In this document: piece after piece, positions 22,601 to 32,466 of the stretch | Numbering within the stretch: the first letter of the stretch is position 1 | How the letters are laid out: every line of letters begins with the position of its first letter | Assembly: GCA_030847615.1 (NCBI GenBank) | Contig: JAUMIR010000015.1 | Span: 4,109,501-4,173,500, forward strand | DNA from: Gambelia wislizenii | Taxonomy: Eukaryota; Chordata; Lepidosauria; Squamata; Crotaphytidae | Reading direction: 5' to 3' | Length of the DNA: 64,000 nt | Notes under the pieces: model-generated | What the model saw: only the letters and a program-made list of their open reading frames with translations | Databases searched by the model: none | Told to the model about the DNA's origin: nothing | Program-made: the position numbers and the translations under genes

Positions 22601-23235
22601 TTTGGAGGAAAGATAGCCTAGCCGTTTTTGGAGATGGTTGTCAATCATGAAGACTGTGAGTCGAAAGATGGAGAAATCCCAGTTGCTGGATTGCCCTGGC
22701 AGCTAAAAATCTAGGCTCGCACCTAAGAGCCTCTTCCGATCCTTTCACACAACACTTGTACCTGATCTAAGCTACACAGAAGAACTGTTAGGCAGTTCTG
22801 TAGCCCAGAAAGCTCAAATGTTCCCCATTTGGATGCAGTACTGTTTATAGCTCAGTCCTGGGCAAAAGAGTGTCCCATTTTATTTTGGCTGGAGCTTCAT
22901 CCCAAAATAATGTTTATTAACATCTGTCACTGGGCCAATGATAACAAGGCATTTTACAACCTAAACCCACCACAATTCAAAACAATCAGGGAACACATAA
23001 CAGGTATCCACAGTTTTCAAAAAGCCCGTTCCCCTTTATTTCTAAGAAGCACGTGTGGAGCCTCATACCACATCTGCTCAGAAATTGGCCCTGCTGCCTC
23101 TGGCAGGGCTTATTCCTGAGCAAGCAGACATAGGATGGCAGCCTCCATCTCAATCGTGGAGACCTGGCTTCCCAGTTCCTTGTATTGTTCCAGCCTCCGT
23201 CCCCTGCTCCTGGCTGTCGATAAAAATTATCTTAC
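22601..23235 (-). other. Proximal intron 1 of the ONECUT-like gene
   Basis: Sequence directly 3' of the CUT exon on the minus strand. It starts with the splice donor at 23235-23234 and shows no other feature. A read-through frame continues about 28 codons into the intron before a stop. Confidence 0.6.
23234..23235 (-). other. Splice donor of the CUT exon
   Basis: On the minus strand the exon ends TTAGAAG and the intron starts GTAAGATAAT, a strong donor. The family's exon boundary falls at the same place after ALRL plus one residue, so the position and phase both fit. Confidence 0.85.
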
Positions 23236-24199
23236 CTTCTAACCTTAAAGCTGCCATTCGCTGGAACTCAGGCTCCTGCAGCCACCGCCACATCCTCTTG
23301 AAGGTCTCCCTCCCGGACTTGAGTTTGCTCCATGGCTTAGGGTTCCTCAGCAGGTCTGAGAGGGTCCCCTGGGAGCGACAGAGGACCCGCTCCGCAAAGA
23401 TGGCTTGGGGTATGCTGTACCTCTTGAGCTCGGCAATGATGCGCTGGGCCACTTCCTTGGTGTTGATCTCCTCCAGTTGGCTGGAGAGGACCGTGGTTTG
23501 GGTGGCGATGGGTGGGTTGGGCCGGGAGTTCAGGTCCGACCGTGGGTGGGCGTAGGGGGTTTGGCTCATGGCGTTGGGGGAAGCCATGGTGGAGCTCTGG
23601 GAGGGGGACATCTCCCGTGGGAAGTGCTGCTCCATCCGGCCAAACATGGCGGTCGAGTGGGCCTCGAACCCATTGCCAATCACCATCTTCTCGTTGCCCA
23701 GGTGCCCGGTGGCCGAGTGTCCCGTGTAGTTGTGCATGGGGGCCAGTTGTGGGCTGGGCAGCGAGGAGAGGCTCTGCCCCATGCCGATCTCCTTGTGGTA
23801 AGGGCTGTAAAAGTTCCCCCCAGTGCCCAGGCTCCGATCTTCCCTCATGAGGGTGAAGCTCCCGATGACATTGCCCATGGGCAAGCACTGGTGATGGTGG
23901 TGATGATGGTGGTGTTGGTGGTGGAACTTCTCGTGCAAGGGCTGGAGTGGGGTCAAGGTGGTGTAGCTGTTGCCGGCTCCGGAGGTGGGCGAGTCGCCCC
24001 CGAAGCCCAGCCCCGGGTGCAACGTGGTGGCCAAGGCATGCTCGGCCCGGTGGTATTCACTCCCCTCCAGGACAGAGGCCACCAAGGAGGGCCGCTGGAG
24101 GGCTGAGTGCAAGGCCCGGCTGTCGCTGTGCATCAAGTCCTGCTCTTGCACCGACATCTCCCCGCTCCCGCCGTTCTCCAAACTCAGCTGGACATTCAT
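23236..24199 (-). CDS. ONECUT-family transcription factor, first coding exon (CUT domain)
   Basis: This is the N-terminal coding exon of a ONECUT homeobox factor, a nuclear protein that binds DNA through one CUT domain plus a divergent homeodomain and regulates liver, pancreas and neural genes in vertebrates. Residues 1-321 are encoded. SYTTLTPLQPL (78-88) is a family signature. A His-rich tract spans 93-103, and IGSFTLMREDRSL (112-124) is conserved. The CUT domain runs from about 241 (QLEEINTKEVAQRI) through SIPQAIFAERVLCRSQGTL to EFQRMAALRL (320). The start is chosen at 24199 because an in-frame TAG lies five codons upstream and the context is ACCATGA. The coding exon ends one base into codon 322, directly before GTAAGA, the phase and place expected for the family. 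Compared with ONECUT1/2/3 as I recall them, about six CUT positions differ. The homeodomain exon lies outside the window. It is best read as a fourth, ONECUT-like paralogue; ONECUT1, 2 or 3 is less likely. Confidence 0.93.
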
Positions 24200-24323
24200 G
24201 GTTCCGTCCCACTAGGCAACCATCGTTCCCTCTGCCAGGTGGCCCAACCTCAATCGCTCGAGCCCACGGGAACAGTCGTGGAGGCTGGGTCAGGCCAGTG
24301 GTTCAAATCTAGGTTGAGATCCT
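24200..24323 (-). other. 5' UTR part of the CUT exon with candidate splice acceptor
   Basis: Upstream of the ATG the minus strand reads, from about 24350, a long pyrimidine tract (ctttttctcctctacccttt) ending tcttag, then gatctcaacc. The AG lies at 24323-24322. If used, the exon starts at 24321 and gives 122 nt of 5' UTR. This is sequence-based inference; the alternative is an unspliced leader with a promoter nearby. Confidence 0.5.
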
Positions 24324-24339
24324 AAGAAAAGGGTAGAGG

Positions 24340-24590
24340 AGAAAAAGATCACAGCATGGGATTCAAGGTACTGAATCCATTACAGCCATTTAAAAACATA
24401 GGATAAGTAAAAGCAAAACAAATCAAAGCAAAACACTATTGATACAAAAACACAATTAAACCTGTGTTCTGTTTTTTAAAAAAGTTAAAACACAAGTGAA
24501 AGCACACTTAAAACATAATAAATTAGGAACATAATGCATGCTCCCCTTAAAAACTCCACCTGCCACAGCATGTTGTGGTTGTGCACCTCC
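24340..24590. other. AT-rich sequence, no feature seen
   Basis: Nothing supportable between the candidate acceptor and the SINE. Confidence 0.4.
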
Positions 24591-24595
24591 ACATT

Positions 24596-24782
24596 GGCAA
24601 ATCTGCCATGGGGCTTTCTTGGCAAGATTTGTTCAGAGGAGGTTTGCCTTTGCCCTCCTCTGAGGCTGAGAGAGTGTGACTTGCTCATGGTCACCCAGTG
24701 GGTTTCCTTGACCCAAGCAGGGATTTGAACCTTGGTCTCAAAAGTTGCGGGCCAACACTTAAATCACGACATCACGCTAACT
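24596..24782 (-). mobile_element. tRNA-derived SINE
   Basis: Reverse orientation: tcttggcaagatttgttcag, cctctgaggctgagagagtg, ggtcacccagtgggtttcc, then the degraded head near cagggatttgaaccttgg. Confidence 0.85.
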
Positions 24783-24829
24783 CTCTGTGGCGTACTGAAA
24801 ACCAAATCCCTCCCTAAATTAAAAAAAAA

Positions 24830-25345
24830 AGGTCTTTACCTGACCTGGGGGGCAGAAATCAGGTAGGGGGCCAACTGGACCTCCCTGGGGAGGGAGTTCC
24901 ACAGCCTGGGAGCCACCACTGAGAAGACTCTCTCTCATGTCCTCACCCATGCTCGCAGGACCATGAGAGAGCCTTTCCCGGCAGATCATAAAGCCTCGGG
25001 CCAGCTGGTCTGGGGAGATGCGGTCTTTCAGCCCATGTAATGGAAAGAAAATGTACCAAGCCTTGACCAAGCAGGTCCAAAATAGTCATGCACTGGCCCA
25101 ACGTCCGACCAAGCTCCCCCAGATCTTGAGAAACAAACCCCTCGTCCGGAAGATGGAGAAGGTGACAAGGTTTCTCCCATTTTTGTTCCCACAAAAGTAA
25201 CCAGTTGGAGGATGTCAGCAAGCAGCTGGCACGCCTGACCTGTGAGGTCCCTTGCATGCAAAGTACGGATTGCTCCCCATCCTGACACACTCTCCCCATA
25301 CAATGCAAGGAGGCGGTGATGGAGGGACCCGATTGCTTTCTTTTA
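24830..25345 (-). mobile_element. LINE-derived repeat, probably L2 or a relative
   Basis: Contains ggagttccacagcctgggag, ccaccactgagaagactctc and gatgcggtctttcagccca, blocks I associate with a common squamate LINE 3' region. Family assignment is uncertain. The open frames here are remnants or chance. Confidence 0.5.
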
Positions 25346-25421
25346 GCCCATGCAAAAGTCTAAAAGGCACCCATTCTCTTCCCCTCTGGGCGACAGGCAT
25401 AGACAAATGAATGAGACTTAC

Positions 25422-25458
25422 CTAGCATCGGATTGTGCGTTTCCTGAGCATTGTGGAG
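25422..25458 (-). other. Candidate 37-nt noncoding 5' UTR exon of the ONECUT-like gene
   Basis: On the minus strand a pyrimidine-rich tract (ttcttctccttctctctctt) ends in gttcag at 25460-25459. Then come 37 nt ending gatgctag, followed by GTAAGT (25421-25416). The piece contains a complete nine-codon ORF from an ATG whose TAG stop abuts the donor. Both splice signals are strong and no repeat covers it. Whether it is transcribed is unknown. Confidence 0.3.
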
Positions 25459-25739
25459 CTGAACGGTAGGAAAGAAGAGAGAGAAGGAGAAGAAGAATTT
25501 TTTTTTTTAGACCTTAGCATCAAACAATTTTTGAAGCACCTTAGCATGAAACAAATTTCTAGACCTTAGCCTCCAAGCCTCTACTAATACAGCCTGTTCA
25601 AATCCCTAGTTCTCTACAACTCCACAAGCCCTTTTTGTTTGTTTGTTTGCTGGTTTTAAAAAGGTGCTTTTTGTTGTTGTTGTTATTGAAAAAGCCACTT
25701 CCTGAACAGAGGCATTCAAACTCGCTCCCTTGATTAGAC

Positions 25740-26075
25740 AGACAGATAGATAGATAGATAAGCTTATCGCGCATGCAATCACATTATTTTACGTACATAT
25801 ATATTCATATCCCTCAAAGCCAAAATAAAAAGAAAGTCCTTCTCTTTCAAACCTCCCAATTGGATGACTGTAGAAATGAGTAGCCATCCAGACAAATTCA
25901 TAAATGTGTGATGTCTTCTCTCTCTTTTAAAGACAGCTATTTAATTTTTCTTTAAAAAAAGAAAGAAAGAGGTGCAGCTTTGACTAACCTCTTTGTGTGT
26001 GTGTGTGTGTGTGTCTATCCCTCTCTCTCTCTCCCTCTCTCTGTCTCTGCCTCTCTTTCTCTCTGGCTTTCTGAT
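25740..26075. repeat. Microsatellites: GATA, GT and CT runs
   Basis: (GATA)n at 25741-25760, (GT)n at 25994-26013 and a CT-rich tract at 26018-26065. Open frames here come from the repeats. Confidence 0.85.
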
Positions 26076-26511
26076 TCCTTTCCCTCTCTCCGGAGAGCAA
26101 TCCCCCAGCTTGCTTCTTTTCAGCCCAAAGCCACTGGTATTGATTCTACAACCCAAACCCTCCTTGCTGGCTGCCTTTCCCACGTCACCAGCCTAAAAAA
26201 CCTGACAGATCGCAATCAGAAGCCAACCTGACTTAACCCAGTCGGCCCTGGATCGGTGGAAGGGGTTGCCGTAGAACAAGAAAGAAAGATTTAAAGATAG
26301 ATCTTGGCTGATTGTGTCTTTGTGCTGTTATGGACAGGGTATCCTATGTTCGCCTAATGGTTGGTTTTGCATAGGAACCGCGCACCATCAGATTGGAAAA
26401 GCTGCGAAGCCAAATAGGCTGCACAGAACACCTAAATATAAATAAAATAAACAAATATTGTAATATTTTCTAGCACACTGACCCAAATCCACACTACACA
26501 AATAGCCTTCC
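26076..26511. other. No gene recognised
   Basis: Unique-looking sequence about 2 kb upstream of the CUT exon; no promoter motif I can defend. Confidence 0.4.
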
Positions 26512-26605
26512 TTTGAGGCTGAGAGTGTGTGACTTGCCTAGGGTTACCCAGGGTTTTTTTCAAGGCTTAGAGGTGATTTGAACTGGTCTTCTGGAGTCTG
26601 AGGCC
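26512..26605 (-). mobile_element. tRNA-derived SINE fragment
   Basis: Reverse-oriented middle part: cctttgaggctgagagtgtg, cttgcctagggttacccagg and a degraded B-box side. Confidence 0.7.
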
Positions 26606-26616
26606 TAATCCGAACT

Positions 26617-26841
26617 CAGGGCCAGTTTAAGGCACCGGTGGCGTCAGCATCTGCAGGGGCCCCCATCATTGTGGGGGCCCCCGTAGTAACCTTCCTCCTG
26701 CCAAAACTATTAGTAATAATCTGAATATCCTCTACTGTGAATAGCTTAGGTTGAGCTAGGTTACATTGACCTGAGATAAACATATGGGCCCCCCCAAATT
26801 AAGCATTGCAGCCCCCCCCCAAATTCCTTAAACTGGTCCTG
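26617..26841 (-). mobile_element. hAT MITE, cagggccagtttaagg family (copy 1)
   Basis: Begins CAGGGCCAGTTTAAGGC and ends cttaaactggtcctg. Flanking 8-mers tccgaact (26609-26616) and ttcgaact (26842-26849) form an 8-bp target duplication with one mismatch, typical of hAT. It is opposite in orientation to the other four copies (28386, 29117, 31976, 41112). Confidence 0.85.
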
Positions 26842-26849
26842 TTCGAACT

Positions 26850-27015
26850 ACACAAATAATCCGGTTTGAAATGGGATTATTTGCCATGGCTCCTTTCCTA
26901 TGGAGTCCTGGGATGTGTAGTTTGACAAGGTCATTGGCCTTCTCTGCCAAAGCATGCTGCTGCCTCACCAAACTACAAATCCCAAGATTCCATAGGAAGG
27001 CACTATGGCACATTT
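26850..27015. mobile_element. Palindromic MITE, ataatccggtttgaaa type
   Basis: An inverted pair around ctggga-tgtgtagttt and aaactacaaatcccaaga, with flanks like acacaaataatccggtttg. It is related to the rearranged copy at 44139-44611. Confidence 0.6.
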
Positions 27016-27320
27016 AGCAGATTTGGGGTGAACTTTGGGAAGTGGATAATACTCCTTGAGAGGCCAGGCCTGTCTCCAAAGTCAGCTACATTTAAAGGGC
27101 ACCCGGGACTCACCATCCTCTTCCAAAAATCGTATCAAGTTTGTTTGTGTTGTTTCTTTTTTATTATCACCATATGTATAAAAAATGTTATTGTCGCTTG
27201 TCATTTTGTGGTGACCAGTAACTACAAAATGGAACTGTTAAATTGTACTTTGTTATTATAAATGCATAAAAAGGAATTATACAAAAAAAAAAAAAAAGCG
27301 TATAAAGAGAGGCCTATTGG
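27016..27320. other. AT-rich DNA ending in a poly(A) run
   Basis: No gene. A-run at about 27281-27298, possibly the 3' end of an old retroposon with no clear target duplication. Confidence 0.35.
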
Positions 27321-27580
27321 ATCGAAGCCAAGATCCGGGATCCTTCTTTCAGTAGCAGCCCAATGCGAAGCCAACATGCAGGAACAAGAGATGCCATGAC
27401 CATCCTGTGTGGATGCTTCCTCCTAGTGTTTGGTCTTCTGAGGTAGACTGCATCTGAACTTGGATGCTCCACTCAGCAATAATGGCTAATCCTTGTTGAT
27501 AGACCTCCATGCATTTGTTTTTTAATCCCCCCTTGAAGCCTTCTAAGCCCAGAGGTCATCAGCATGCCTTCTGGCTGCAA
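27321..27580. repeat. Dispersed repeat, family uncertain
   Basis: Starts gatccgggatccttctttca and includes gaggtagactgcatctgaac and gttgatagacctccatgcat. A short related piece (cccttctttcagtagcagca) occurs at about 28810. I recognise the type from reptile genomes but cannot name it. Confidence 0.45.
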
Positions 27581-28385
27581 ACTCCTTAATTATGCTTTAT
27601 TTTTTGTTGTTTCTCTGTTCTAAATCTGCTGCACATCTGTGTTCTAACATTGTGAAGGAATCTGGGAACAACCAGCTAGTTATGTGGGTTTTTAATTTAA
27701 AAAAATAATCAAAGAACCTTAAAAAAAAGAATAAGAAATGACAAATATGGATTTTACTCCTCAATAATCCATAGAGATCTTCCTTTTCCTTGCCTCTGTT
27801 TCATCTTCCTATGTAGGCATGTAAGCCATGCTGATTATAAATCAAAATTGGCTGGGTGTTCTAGTCGCCCCTTTTATGAGCTCCCAGGAAAACATTTTCT
27901 TTGACTATGTCGAAATATTTATTCAGCACTTCCCACCTGTTTAAAAAACCCCAATCTTTTGTTTTATTTCTGTGAATATTGTTCATACAACAGCAAGTGC
28001 AGATGTACATATAGAAGCATTTCCAAACTGAATTTATACCCTGGCTTTCTGAATGTGAACCACAGAAATGAGAAATGCAACCGGATTTTTGGCACTGGGT
28101 GTTTAAATGCCCATTTAAAGAAGCTAGAAACAAATGTTGTGAGTATTGATGTATATTCTTGATTTTAGCTTTTTGGGGGGTTCCATTTTAAAATTAAATA
28201 ACATAGCTCAAGAGACCAACAGTTTATAGATTATTTTTAAAAAAATGAGCATCCAAGGAAGGGGAAACACAGAGAATTGGGTATTCAATGATTAGAGTAA
28301 ACCTGATGGGATCAATGGGACAAGTTCACCAAGTCTGACTTTAAATCCCACAGATTTTGATCGCTTTTAAGAATCAAGAAAGGGG
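27581..28385. other. No gene recognised
   Basis: AT-rich, unique-looking; no coding signal. Confidence 0.4.
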
Positions 28386-28615
28386 CAAGACCGGTTTAAG
28401 GATTTTTGGGGGGGGGGGCTGCAATGCTTTATTTTGTTGGGGCCATATGTTTATCTCAGGTCAATGTAACCTAACTCAGCCTAAGTTATTCACAGTACAG
28501 GATATTCAGATTATTACTAATAATGCTTTTGCAGAAGGAGGGTTACTATGGGGCCCCCCACAATGATGGGGGCCCCTGCGGATGCTGAAGCCACGGGTGC
28601 CTTAAACCAGCCCTG
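28386..28615 (+). mobile_element. hAT MITE, cagggccagtttaagg family (copy 2)
   Basis: Begins CAAGACCGGTTTAAGG and ends ccttaaaccagccctg. A perfect 8-bp target duplication, gaaagggg, lies at 28378-28385 and 28616-28623. Confidence 0.9.
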
Positions 28616-28619
28616 GAAA

Positions 28620-29116
28620 GGGGGGCATTGTGGAGAAAAAAAATGACAACACGGGCATATTTATTCTCAGTGGGTGTGGGTGTCCTAAGTTACAGAAATA
28701 TTTAGGGCTGCACCTTTGCACATATTAAGAAATCTAGCTGGCATTCCTTCCTCTCGGACGCTGTTCGACAGGGTGGTCCGGGCAAAGAAGCAACCCCATG
28801 GATCCAAATCCCTTCTTTCAGTAGCAGCAAATTGCAGCTAAATAAAGAAATTAAAAGAAAAAAACCTTCCAGGTGCCTAAAGATAATGTGACCAAGATAT
28901 GGATAAGATCTCGCATCCGTTTAAGGCGACAACTAATCCTCAATTTATTGAGGATTTTATAGGAAAATGGTGTCCGGTCCTAAATGTAAGTAACTGTTTG
29001 ATTTTATTTGGATTTTTTTTTAATGGCAAATGCTTTTAAAAGCATTTTGCATTTGGCTGTTCTTGGCCCTTCTCCTAGGATGAGGCCATGTTCACACTAG
29101 GCGAATAGCCTCCAGA
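28620..29116. other. No gene recognised
   Basis: Nothing supportable apart from the short repeat piece near 28810. Confidence 0.4.
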
Positions 29117-29344
29117 TTAGGACCAATTAAGGAATTTGGGGGGGCCCTGAAATGCTTTATTTTGGGGGGGCCCATATGTTTATCTCAGGTCAATGTAACC
29201 TAACTCAACCTAAGCTATTCACTGTTCAGGATATTCAGATTATTACTAATAATGTTTTTGCAGGAGGAGGGTTACGACAGGGCCCCCCACAATGATGGGG
29301 ACCCCTGCGGATGCTGACGCCGCTGATGCCTTAAATCCGCCCTG
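29117..29344 (+). mobile_element. hAT MITE, cagggccagtttaagg family (copy 3)
   Basis: Same internal sequence as copies 2 and 4 (tatctcaggtcaatgtaacc, gatattcagattattactaa). The left end is degraded (taggaccaattaagg) and no target duplication is visible. Its right end overlaps the start of the next element (gccctg). Confidence 0.8.
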
Positions 29345-29946
29345 TCTACACGATGAAAAAAAACCCATACGGCGTTCGAAAGATCGATAATGTGTACATA
29401 CGTCCGTTCGGATACATTTGTGTCTTTCGGAAGGGGAGCTAGCAAATCCCCCGTAAAGTCGGTGAATTTGGAGTTCGGGAAAAATACCGGATCTCGGCAA
29501 AAAATACGTACAATCATTCAAATGTTTGATCGTTTGTACACCCCACATATGAACAGGCAGTGTAATCTGATTGGCTGGCTGAGCAAAGGGGGCGGGGCTA
29601 GCAAAGAGGGGAATTTGGAGCAGCCGCCATGTTGGATTCCCAGCTAAGCGAGAGTCCAGTACGTCCATGAAACGGAGATTTTTATGTTTCTTCTTTTTTA
29701 TTTCATGTTGTAAATACGGAAAAATGACTGTCTGCATCACAGGGAGCTTTTTACATTAAAAAAAAAGTGGCGGGAGATTTAAAACCGCCACTTGGATTGC
29801 TCGCTCCAGCCAGCTGGACAACGGGGGGGTCATATGGAGACTGGGGGGGTAAAAAATCATGTAGGCAGATCGTACGTATTTGAACGGCTGCTTTTTCGAA
29901 TTTTTTACTCCCCAAATGGATTTTTTTCCGTTGTGTAGATGGGGCC
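29339..29946. mobile_element. DNA transposon, gtctacacgatgaaaaa family (copy 1)
   Basis: Left end gccctgtctacacgatgaa and right end its inverted counterpart (ttccgttgtgtagatggggc). The shorter relative at 53680-53949 shares both ends and internal blocks such as tccgaa and gacacaaatgtatccgaa in inverted order. It may be PIF/Harbinger-like. Confidence 0.65.
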
Positions 29947-30059
29947 TCAGATGCCTCAAGTTCCATTTTGGGGGGAAAGTCCACACATAAGTAGAACAAT
30001 TGATCAATTGATCGATCGATTGAGCCTACACTCCCTTTCTGGCTTGCCAGGAGGTCATA

Positions 30060-30198
30060 ACACCTTACAGAGTGGGAGAATTAAAAGGATCTTTTGGACT
30101 ACACCACCCATAATCCCACAGCCACAATTCTAGGAGAATATTGGGGGCCCTTTTGGACTACAGATCCCATAATCCACCAGCCAGCATTCTAGAGGTGC
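30060..30198. repeat. hAT-type MITE fragments
   Basis: Two adjacent copies of cttttggactacannncccataat-type sequence with ccagccagcattctag. Confidence 0.5.
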
Positions 30199-30545
30199 AT
30201 CTACACCAGCGATCCCCAAACTTTCTCCCTCCAGATGTTTTGGACTTCACCTCCCAGAAGCCTTAGCTGCCTTCGCCAACAGCCAGGTGTTCTGGGAGAT
30301 GAAGTCCAAAGTATATGGCAGGCCAAAGTTTGGGAATCCCTGATCTGCACTGTAGAAATAATGCCATTTGAGGCACTTTAACAGCCACGGATCCAGCCTA
30401 CGGAATCCTGGGATTTGTAGTTTTGTGAAGCACCAGCATTCTTTGACAGAGGAGGCTAAAGACTTTGTATAACTACAAATCCCAGGATCCCATAGGATGG
30501 AGCTACCGCACTTAAAGTGGTGTCAGACTGCATTATTTCTACAGT
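30196..30545. mobile_element. Palindromic MITE (actgcagaaataatgc family) interrupted by a hAT MITE
   Basis: Outer copy of the family at 3171-3369: actgtagaaataatgcc near 30350 and gactgcattatttctacagt at the right. The element at 30207-30342 lies near its left end. Confidence 0.7.
30207..30342. mobile_element. Short hAT MITE, cagcgatccccaaacttt type
   Basis: TIRs cagcgatccccaaacttt and aaagtttgggaatccctg. The flanking 8-mers are atctacac and atctgcac, one mismatch. 136 bp. Confidence 0.8.
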
Positions 30546-30546
30546 C

Positions 30547-30692
30547 TAGAATCATAGAATCATAGAGTTGGAAGAGACCCCAAAGGCCATCTAATCCAAC
30601 CCCATTCTGCCATGCAGGAATACATAATCAAATAATTCCCAACAGATAGCCATGCAGCCTCTGTTTAAAAAACCCCAAAGAAGGAGAGCCCA
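30547..30692 (-). mobile_element. CR1 LINE 3' fragment
   Basis: Reverse orientation: gaatcatagaatcatagagt, ggccatctaatccaacccca, ending aaagaaggagagcccaccac. Confidence 0.88.
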
Positions 30693-31520
30693 CCACAGAC
30701 ATTTTTGATTACAACTCCCACAATCCACCCCAGCCAGTATTCTGGGAGATGTAGTCCAAAACACCTCCCAAACTTTCTTTATAAGACTCCATGAAAAATA
30801 AATAAATAGTTAGAAGCTTTCATTTCCTTATCCAATAGGGAGTATGTCAGCTTTCTAGATACACCGGGATTGTGAAATCAGGATTGTGAAAAGTCTCCTG
30901 CTGGTCTTCCACACAAAGCTTCCATATTCTTGGCAGGAATAAACAAGGGTTGGGAGGCAAGGCAAGAAGGCAAGACCCTTCCTCTAAATTTCAAAAAATA
31001 TAGCTTGCACCGGAGGAGAACTTCCTAATGGACATGTATGATTTTTGTCTTGGTTTTTCTTGCTGGCATCAGTGGAGGAGAGAGATCAAGTGGAAGACAG
31101 AAGGAAGCTACAAATCTTCTCGGAAAAGCCGACATTTGTTGTTTTTATTCATTATTAATTTAATCTCTCCCATTTTCTTCCCTCAGGACTGGGACTCAAG
31201 GTGGTGGCCGACCTAGATCATGGAGTCTAGATGTGGTGAACTTTTTTTCTGGATGAGATTTGAAGGCTTTGGGGTGGGCAACTGTGGCTGTCCAGATGTT
31301 TCTGGTATTAAGCCCTAGCCATCCTAGCCCATGGATGATGGGAGTTGCATTCCAACAATAACCTGTTCACCCTGATCCCTTGATCAGCCCCCCCCCCCGG
31401 CCATTTCTCATAGTGGTCAGGGAGGGCATTAAACTACCTTCCCTTATTATTGCCCTTGGCACCTACTACTCTGGGATAAACTTCCTCTCCATTGACTATT
31501 CTGACTAGGGCTCCCGGGAG
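30693..31520. other. No gene; hAT-type fragments at both ends
   Basis: 30700-30780 and 31262-31350 contain fragments of the act-acaactcccac palindromic type. The rest (30790-31250) has no recognised feature. Confidence 0.4.
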
Positions 31521-31534
31521 TTATAGTTCAACAA

Positions 31535-31645
31535 CATTAATTAATTAATTAATTAATTAATACACTGCCTTTATCCCAATGCAGCATACAACTTTTAAAA
31601 AGCACAATACAATTACAATTACATTTGATGTATAGACTTTGGTAT
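31535..31645 (-). mobile_element. LINE 3' tail fragment with TTAA microsatellite
   Basis: (ttaa)n followed by tacactgcctttatcccaat, a reverse-oriented L2-like tail. Confidence 0.5.
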
Positions 31646-31975
31646 ATAGACTGGTCAGTCTTTGCATCAGTGGGCAGACTAGATGGCCTTTTAATACCCC
31701 TTCAACTGAGGTGGGAAGATCAAATTTGACCCTCTATACAGAATGTTGTCCTTCCCCTCCCAACCACCCAGAGAGGCCAGGAATGGCCTTATAAATCTTA
31801 CATGCATTTAAGATTTACACTGCTAAACGGAAAAACCACAAGTGAATATAAATAAAAGTTCTTGCCATTAGTTAGACATCCTTACATACCCACCCATCCG
31901 TGCTATCTATAGCGATGTTATCAGAATAAAAAAACACAATCCACAAAAGAGTGGTGCCTTTATTGGCCAACCAAG

Positions 31976-32203
31976 CAGGGCCAGTTTAAGGAATTTGGGG
32001 GGCCCTGCAATGTTTTATTTTTTGGTGGGGGCATATGTTTATCTCAGGTCAATGTCACCTAACTGTACCTAAGCTATTCACAGAACAGGATATTCAGATT
32101 ATTACTAATATTGTTTTTGCAGGAGGAGGGTTACTATGGGGCCCCCCAAAATTATGGGCCCCCCTATGGATGCTGATGCCGCCAGTGCCTTAAACTGGCC
32201 CTG
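31976..32203 (+). mobile_element. hAT MITE, cagggccagtttaagg family (copy 4, best preserved)
   Basis: Begins CAGGGCCAGTTTAAGG and ends ccttaaactggccctg, exact inverted repeats. A perfect 8-bp target duplication, caaccaag, lies at 31968-31975 and 32204-32211. 228 bp, no coding capacity. Confidence 0.95.
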
Positions 32204-32466
32204 CAACCAAGATGCACAAGAACACATCATGCAAGCTTTTGAAGCTCCACTGGCTGCTTCATCAAGCAAAATATATTTTACAATCATACAGGAGAATAAA
32301 AGAAAAAGATAAAAAGGTTGGAATCACATCTTGTATCAGATGTTGTGTATCTGTTGTTGTTCAGTTGGTCTGGAGGGATCTTAATGCAGGCTGAGGTCCA
32401 CGTCTTTCTCAGCCACTTGGGGACAAAGGACAGTAAAATTTAAACTCCACTCGCAGCCATAAAGTA

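Noticed and set aside
23888..23921. The His-codon run as an assembly-artefact microsatellite
   Set aside because: A His tract at this place is a known feature of ONECUT proteins and the frame stays open on both sides.
23405..24106. Long open frames antisense to and out of frame with the ONECUT-like exon (up to 233 codons)
   Set aside because: GC-rich coding DNA often leaves open frames on the other strand. These show no domain, while the minus-strand frame has a complete CUT domain.
29246..29740. 164-codon minus-strand frame
   Set aside because: It spans the join of a hAT MITE and another DNA transposon, so it is not a single gene.
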